Source: DASRHY01 sp046765875 (GTDB lineage Bacteria > Actinomycetota > Actinomycetes > Propionibacteriales > Kribbellaceae). Taken from it: DNA of 5,556 nt. The notes under the pieces were generated by a model. That model made no database searches, had not been told where the DNA came from, and was given only the letters and a program-made list of their open reading frames with translations. Position 1 is the first letter of the stretch, and the number at the start of each line of letters is the position of its first letter. Position numbers and translations under genes: made by a program. The stretch is from contig JBKPSJ010000071.1 of assembly GCA_046765875.1 (NCBI GenBank), positions 1 through 5,556 of the forward strand, given 5' to 3'. Positions 1 to 3,193 of this stretch are shown here, in pieces.

Positions 1-23
1 TCTTCCGCCAGGCTGTCGGTCAT
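1..23 (-). CDS. start of an unidentified gene, leaving the window
   Basis: An ATG on the minus strand at 23..21 opens a frame reading MTDSLAE before the window ends. The seven codons have G or C at the third position except the last. There is no Shine-Dalgarno sequence in front of it. Instead a TATAAT box ends 7 nt before the ATG, which puts the expected transcription start on or next to the A of the start codon, the arrangement of leaderless mRNAs common in actinobacteria. The inverted repeat around the -10 box suggests a regulated gene, perhaps an autoregulated repressor or a gene controlled by one. Too little protein is visible to name a family. The start is inferred from the promoter geometry, not from homology. 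Confidence 0.55.
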
Positions 24-48
24 ACGTTCGATTATATCTGCCGAACGT
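24..48. promoter_or_regulatory. inverted repeat bracketing the -10 box, probable operator
   Basis: ACGTTCG (24-30) and CGAACGT (42-48) are perfect 7-bp inverted arms separated by 11 nt. Beyond them a T.G wobble at 23/49 and an A-T pair at 22/50 lengthen the symmetry. On the minus strand one arm sits in the -35/-10 spacer and the other directly between the -10 box and the start codon, so a bound dimer would cover the core promoter. The spacing of arm centres is 18 bp. This resembles a repressor operator (for example TetR-type), but the binding protein is unknown. It could instead be a hairpin by coincidence. Confidence 0.5.
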
Positions 49-59
49 GTCCACGTCAC
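31..59 (-). promoter_or_regulatory. sigma-70-type promoter firing leftward
   Basis: On the minus strand a -35 box GTGACG (59..54; four of six consensus bases) is followed after exactly 17 nt by a perfect -10 box TATAAT (36..31). A perfect -10 is rare in DNA of this GC content. The expected start site, 7-8 nt further on, coincides with the ATG at 23. This fits a housekeeping (HrdB-like) sigma factor promoter for the gene leaving the left edge. Confidence 0.7.
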
Positions 60-352
60 CATTCCCCGACCATCTGATCGACCCTTTTTCTACCCCCGCA
101 CCGCAACCACTAACCGCGTCCAGACTAAAGGTGAGGTGTAGGGTCGGCGTGACCGTTCAAGCCGGGTACCGGACCAACCCGCCATCCCGCATTTCTCCGG
201 TGGCAAGCCTGCCGCCGAGCGCCAGCGAGGCGACAGGCGCGGCAGCACCCAAAACCACTGACCACTCAACAGAAGCCTACCGGCCAACCGTCGGCCCGGC
301 GCCAGGGCCGCGTCAAGATTACCGATCATTACGGTCGCCACTGTGGCCAACC

Positions 353-379
353 CGAACGAAGGTGACGACCACGAACGAA
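353..379. repeat. CGAACGAA direct repeat, 19-bp period
   Basis: CGAACGAA occurs at 353-360 and again at 372-379. The core CGAACG is the same as in the inverted repeat arms at the left edge (25-30 and 42-47) and recurs at 681-686 and, inverted, at 854-859. The copies may be half-sites for one DNA-binding protein. No promoter with convincing spacing was found beside the repeat. Confidence 0.35.
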
Positions 380-500
380 ACCTACAGTAGGACAGAACCT
401 CATGGGTCGACCACATTCAGTAGTGGATCGCGGACTTTGAGCGACCTTGACGTGGCTCTAACCCGGTGCAGAGGCAACCAGTACTGTAGGGTTTGATCAT

Positions 501-516
501 CTTCAGTATACCGAAG
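501..516. promoter_or_regulatory. 16-bp near-perfect palindrome over a TATACT box
   Basis: CTTCAGTATACCGAAG is symmetrical apart from one mismatched pair (A505/C512), with GTATAC at its centre. On the minus strand it contains TATACT (510..505), five of six bases of a -10 box, but no acceptable -35 box stands 16-19 nt upstream. The nearest minus-strand ATG (500..498) opens only 23 codons. It could be an operator for a neighbouring or lost promoter; function is uncertain. Confidence 0.3.
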
Positions 517-687
517 TGGCCTGGTCGTGGGCCCGAGAGTTCGCCACCTCGCGGGGCATCGTCGCAGGTCACTTGCATGACTGGCCCTGTCGTACCAGCG
601 GTCGACTACTTAACGTTACTAACAAACGATCACGATCCGCAGCCGCCCGAACACGAATCCAGCCTAATCTTGAAGAGCCACGAACGA

Positions 688-703
688 CCTGGGCTGGCCC
701 GGG
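688..703 (-). terminator. short GC-rich stem-loop, possible terminator
   Basis: Bases 688-693 and 698-703 pair to give a 6-bp stem (five G-C pairs and one T.G wobble) with a CTGG loop. On the minus strand it is followed by a mildly T-rich stretch but no true T tract. It lies just beyond the NYN relic and about 350 nt after the last gene of the operon, so it could end read-through transcripts. A stem this short is weak evidence. Confidence 0.22.
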
Positions 704-737
704 ACATGAACGGTCGACCCACGGTGGTAGCGGCTTG

Positions 738-866
738 GACCAGCCGGCACACCTGCTCGCGGAGCTTGCCGGCCGCCGGGTTGGTGCCGATCGTGTTCTC
801 GACGTCGATGAGCAGCAGGACGCCACCAGGTCCGCGCTCGGCGGGAGTGGCACCGTTCGTGTGCAT
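738..866 (-). pseudogene. N-terminal relic of a NYN/PIN-like domain protein
   Basis: From an ATG at 866..864 the minus strand reads a short polar start, then VLLLIDVENTIGTNPAAGKL and a helix-like REQVCRLV. A hydrophobic strand followed by IDVEN is the typical opening of NYN-domain (PIN-like) proteins of actinobacteria, where the Asp belongs to the acidic active site. From the first V of that segment, 28 codons in a row (821..738) end in G or C. The bias then stops, and the frame continues into mixed codons until a stop near 630. The rest of the domain, normally 100 or more residues with further acidic positions, is absent in all frames I checked. I read it as a truncated, dead gene. The family call rests on pattern recognition only. 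Another possibility is a very short functional protein, but no clear ribosome binding site precedes the ATG. Confidence 0.45.
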
Positions 867-990
867 CGGCACATCATGGCGGTCGGTCCTCATCGGCGGA
901 TGCCAGACCAGCACTTCCCCAGTCAACGTGGTGTTGCCGGCGCACGATGCAGCCCGGGGGAAACCATGTCCGCAAGCAGCGCGCCTCGGC

Positions 991-1007
991 GGTACCTGCC
1001 AGGTTCC
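991..1007 (-). terminator. weak stem-loop after the operon's last gene
   Basis: GG-T-ACCT and AGGT-T-CC pair around a GCC loop (six pairs and one T/T mismatch), 43 nt downstream of the amidohydrolase stop codon on the minus strand. No T tract follows. The position suits a terminator, but the stem is short and interrupted, so this is only a candidate. Confidence 0.18.
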
Positions 1008-1049
1008 AGGATGCCGGTGGCACCGAGTCCGGGCGGCGATGAGTACCGG

Positions 1050-2024
1050 CTACCGGGACAGGCTCGGCTCTGCTGAGGGGAGGCGTAACCGCGGGAGCAG
1101 GCGCTCGGCGTTGCAGGTGGTGAGGGCGCGCCAGGTGGTGTCGCCGGGTTGGGGGGCGGCGTCGAGCGACGCGACCTGGGACAGGACGCCGGGGACGGGG
1201 GTCCAGCAGTAGTCGCTGCCGTAGAGCACCCGCTGGTCGCCGAAGGCGCGGACCAGAGCGGGGGCGGCGTGCGGGAATGGGGTGCCGGCGATGTCGTACC
1301 AGAGCTCGCCGAGCTGTTCGGTGACGGTGGGGGCGGTCGGGCCGCCGGACAGCAGGTCGGCGAACAGCTGGATCCGCTCGGCGAGGACGGGCAGCGCGCC
1401 GCCGCTGTGCGTGAAGATCCAGTTGATGTTGGGGTAGCGGGTGAGGATGCCGCCCAGGACGAGATTGCTCGCCGCGCGGGCCGAGTCGAAGATGTACTCC
1501 AGCATCGGTCGGGGCCGGTCCGGGGAGACCGCCTGCCAGTTCGGCGGTGCGACCGGGTGCACGAACACGGTCGCGCCCCGGCGGTCGAGCTCGGCGTAGA
1601 CCTCCTGGTAACGCTCGTCGCCCAGGTATGTCCCGCGGGCGTTGGTCAGCAGGGAGATCCCGTCCGAGCCGAGGACGTCGAGGGCATGGGCCAACTCGGT
1701 CAGGGAGCCGCTGACGTCGGGAAGCGGCAGCGACGCGAAGTGCGCGAACCGGCCGGGATACCGGTGCACGAGGTCGATGGCGAACCCGTTCACGTGGCGG
1801 GTCAGGTGTCGAGCCGCCGTGTCGTCGCCGAAATGGGTGCCCGGAGCGGAGATCGACAGGACCGACGTCCGCACGCCGACCCGGTCCATCAGGGCGAGGT
1901 GTCCCGAAACGCTCCAGTCCGCCCAGCGGGGCATCCCTTCCGGCTGCTCGTAGCCCGCGCTGGTCGCCGCGGCCACGTACTGCTCGGTGAGAAAGTGCGA
2001 ATGGACGTCGATCAGGTCGTTCAT
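1050..2024 (-). CDS. ACMSD-like amidohydrolase, probable aromatic acid decarboxylase
   Basis: A 324-residue protein of the amidohydrolase-2 family (PF04909; ACMSD, gamma-resorcylate decarboxylase and 5-carboxyvanillate decarboxylase group), of normal length. The metal-binding pattern of the TIM barrel is complete: HSH at residues 8-10 after the first strand, His156 in VFVHP, His206 in IFTHSGG and Asp271 in LYGSDYCW. The stretch at about 29-65 (EGMP, WSVSGHLALMDRVGV, SVLSISAPGTH) is the pattern I associate with fungal 6-methylsalicylate/orsellinate decarboxylases such as PatG, YanB and OrsB, which remove CO2 from the ring carboxylate without an organic cofactor. There is no signal peptide or membrane segment, so it is cytoplasmic. 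It is last in the operon, 55 nt after the methyltransferase. The ATG is supported by GAAGGG 6 nt upstream. The inferred role is decarboxylation of orsellinate or its methyl ether. Family is near certain; substrate is inferred from context. A hydrolase or decarboxylase for a different ring acid remains possible. Confidence 0.93.
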   Translation of the reverse strand: MNDLIDVHSHFLTEQYVAAATSAGYEQPEGMPRWADWSVSGHLALMDRVGVRTSVLSISAPGTHFGDDTAARHLTRHVNGFAIDLVHRYPGRFAHFASLPLPDVSGSLTELAHALDVLGSDGISLLTNARGTYLGDERYQEVYAELDRRGATVFVHPVAPPNWQAVSPDRPRPMLEYIFDSARAASNLVLGGILTRYPNINWIFTHSGGALPVLAERIQLFADLLSGGPTAPTVTEQLGELWYDIAGTPFPHAAPALVRAFGDQRVLYGSDYCWTPVPGVLSQVASLDAAPQPGDTTWRALTTCNAERLLPRLRLPSAEPSLSR

Positions 2025-2030
2025 GCCGAA

Positions 2031-2036
2031 CCCTTC
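2031..2036 (-). promoter_or_regulatory. ribosome binding site of the amidohydrolase gene
   Basis: GAAGGG on the minus strand (2036..2031), 6 nt before the ATG at 2024. It fixes the start that places HSH near the N-terminus, as expected for the family, and shows the gene is translated independently rather than by overlap with the gene before it. Confidence 0.7.
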
Positions 2037-2079
2037 ACCGGCGGAACTGGCAGCAACGTGAGGCAGTCATCGCGGCGGC

Positions 2080-3099
2080 CTACGACGCCGGGACGGCGAC
2101 CAGCAGCCCGGTGGAGGCGGCCACTTCTCTGGTCTCCCGCAGCCGCAGGCCCGCGCGCTCGAACAGGGCGGCGAACTCGGCCTCGGTGCGCTCCCGCCCC
2201 GGATGGAGGGCGAGCATGATGAGGTCGCGCAGCTTGCCGTCGTGCGGCGCGTCGCCCTCCGGCACGACGGCGTCGACCACCAGCAGCTCGCTGTGCCGGC
2301 CCATGGCCTGCCGCACGTTCTCCAGGATGGACAGCGCCTGGGCGTCGTTCCAGTCGTGCAGGATCATCGACAGCAGGTAGGTGTCGCCGCCGGTGGGCAC
2401 CGCGGTGAAGAAGTCGCCGCCCGCCACCCGCGCCCGGTCCGCAACCCCGGCGGCGGTCAGGACCTCGGTGGCGTGCCGCGCCACCTCGGGCTGGTCGTAG
2501 ACCACGGCTCGGAGCTCGCGGTGCCGGCGCAGCAGCGCCGCCACGAGATGTCCGCGCCCGCCGCCGACGTCCACCAGCTGCCGCACGCCGGACAGGTCGT
2601 ACGCGTCCACGGTCGCCGCATGCAGCCGGCGGGACAGGTCACCCATGGCGGCGTCGAACACGGCGGCCTGGTCGGGACGCGTGGCCAGCTGGGACCACCA
2701 GCTGACGCCGTACAGGTGGGAGAACGACGGCTCACCCGTGCGGACGCTGTGCAGCAGGGCACCGATCGCCGCCTGCCGCTCCGGGAGTCCCCACAACCGC
2801 GCCCAGTTCCGCAGCGAGCCCTCGGCGCCGTCCCGCAGGGTCTCGGCGAGCGGGGTGGAGCCGAACGTGCGGGGGGAGACCTCGCTGAACACGCCGGACC
2901 CGGCCAGCGCCCGCAGCACCCGGTACAGGGCGTCCGGGTCGGCGTCGACCGCCGCGGCCAGGTCGTCCACGCTCCGTGGCCCGCCGGCGACGAGGTCGGC
3001 GACCCCGAGCTCGGCGGCCACCGCCAGCGCCTGGGTGACCAGCGGTGCGTGCAGCATGCGCATGATCTCCACGTGCGGTGCTTCCGTTGCGGTTGTCAT
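2080..3099 (-). CDS. SAM-dependent O-methyltransferase (Methyltransf_2 family)
   Basis: A 339-residue class I methyltransferase of the COMT-like family (PF00891), common in polyketide clusters. An N-terminal winged-helix dimerisation domain spans about residues 12-90 (LGVADLV, then SVDDLAAAVDADPDALYRVLRALAGSGVF). The SAM site follows: VDVGGGRGH (176-184), the acidic DQPEV (202-206) and GDFF (228-231). LHDWNDAQ (247-254) carries His248, the expected catalytic base for deprotonating a phenol, and GRERTEAEF (301-309) is a usual C-terminal motif. It lies between an orsellinate-type synthase and a decarboxylase-like enzyme, so a phenolic OH of orsellinic acid or orcinol is the likely acceptor. Relatives in similar clusters (NcsB1, AziB2) methylate iterative-PKS aromatic acids. 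I chose the ATG at 3099 because GAAAGG stands 7 nt upstream. An in-frame GTG at 3225 would overlap the synthase gene and add 42 atypical residues. Which hydroxyl is methylated cannot be read from the sequence. Confidence 0.94.
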   Translation of the reverse strand: MTTATEAPHVEIMRMLHAPLVTQALAVAAELGVADLVAGGPRSVDDLAAAVDADPDALYRVLRALAGSGVFSEVSPRTFGSTPLAETLRDGAEGSLRNWARLWGLPERQAAIGALLHSVRTGEPSFSHLYGVSWWSQLATRPDQAAVFDAAMGDLSRRLHAATVDAYDLSGVRQLVDVGGGRGHLVAALLRRHRELRAVVYDQPEVARHATEVLTAAGVADRARVAGGDFFTAVPTGGDTYLLSMILHDWNDAQALSILENVRQAMGRHSELLVVDAVVPEGDAPHDGKLRDLIMLALHPGRERTEAEFAALFERAGLRLRETREVAASTGLLVAVPAS

Positions 3100-3106
3100 C
3101 GAGGGG

Positions 3107-3112
3107 CCTTTC
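3107..3112 (-). promoter_or_regulatory. ribosome binding site of the methyltransferase gene
   Basis: GAAAGG on the minus strand (3112..3107), 7 nt before the ATG at 3099. It decides the start codon against the longer open frame that begins inside the synthase gene. Confidence 0.65.
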
Positions 3113-3132
3113 AGGCGATGGCGGTCATCGAC

Positions 3133-3163
3133 CCGGCTGCCGAAATGCGGCGAAGCGGACCGG
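3133..3163 (-). other. stem-loop in the synthase-methyltransferase gap
   Basis: Within the 94-nt gap, GCCG (3139-3142) pairs with CGGC (3148-3151) around AAATG. GCT (3136-3138) with AGC (3154-3156), and the outer CCGG copies (3133-3136, 3160-3163), can extend it with bulges or as an alternative. A second small stem, CGATG/CATCG (3116-3120/3126-3130), lies nearer the methyltransferase ribosome binding site. They could cause partial termination or protect RNA ends, but such pairings are common in GC-rich DNA. Confidence 0.2.
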
Positions 3164-3193
3164 ATACCGCCCGCCTGGCGCCGGAAGGGCCGG

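Larger units (their letters stand above)
60..687. other. gene-poor region of lower GC
   Basis: About 630 nt with no supported gene. Open frames exist on both strands, but they lack ribosome binding sites, show no steady third-position G/C bias and encode low-complexity sequence rich in Pro, Arg, Ser and Thr with no recognisable family. Hand counts give 52-58% GC in sample lines, against 70-82% in the operon. The stretch contains short palindromes (CTACAGTAG at 382-390, GGTCGACC at 405-412, CAGTACTG at 479-486, TAACGTTA at 611-618) and the repeats listed separately. It may be a boundary between gene clusters or decayed sequence. Confidence 0.6.

Noticed and set aside
47..496. Plus-strand open frame of 149 codons in the left region
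   Set aside because: No ribosome binding site, no sustained third-position G/C bias, low-complexity Thr/Ser/Pro/Arg content and no recognisable family.
516..620. Plus-strand peptide with AREFATSRGIVAGHLHD, faintly like the C-terminal GIVVGRLQHD motif of HigA/IrrE-type proteins
   Set aside because: The match is short, one residue out of register and not continued by related sequence. Third-position bias is weak. It could be a decayed remnant, but chance is as likely.
405..719. Recurring GGTCGAC (405-412, 600-606, 712-719)
   Set aside because: Three copies of a GC-rich palindromic word without regular spacing or promoter context are not enough to call a site.
860..873. TGTGC/GCACA hairpin
   Set aside because: A 5-bp stem in and just upstream of the NYN-like frame, with nothing to suggest a terminator or structured RNA.
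921..926. TTGACT on the minus strand as a -35 box for the NYN relic
   Set aside because: No -10-like hexamer occurs 16-19 nt downstream.
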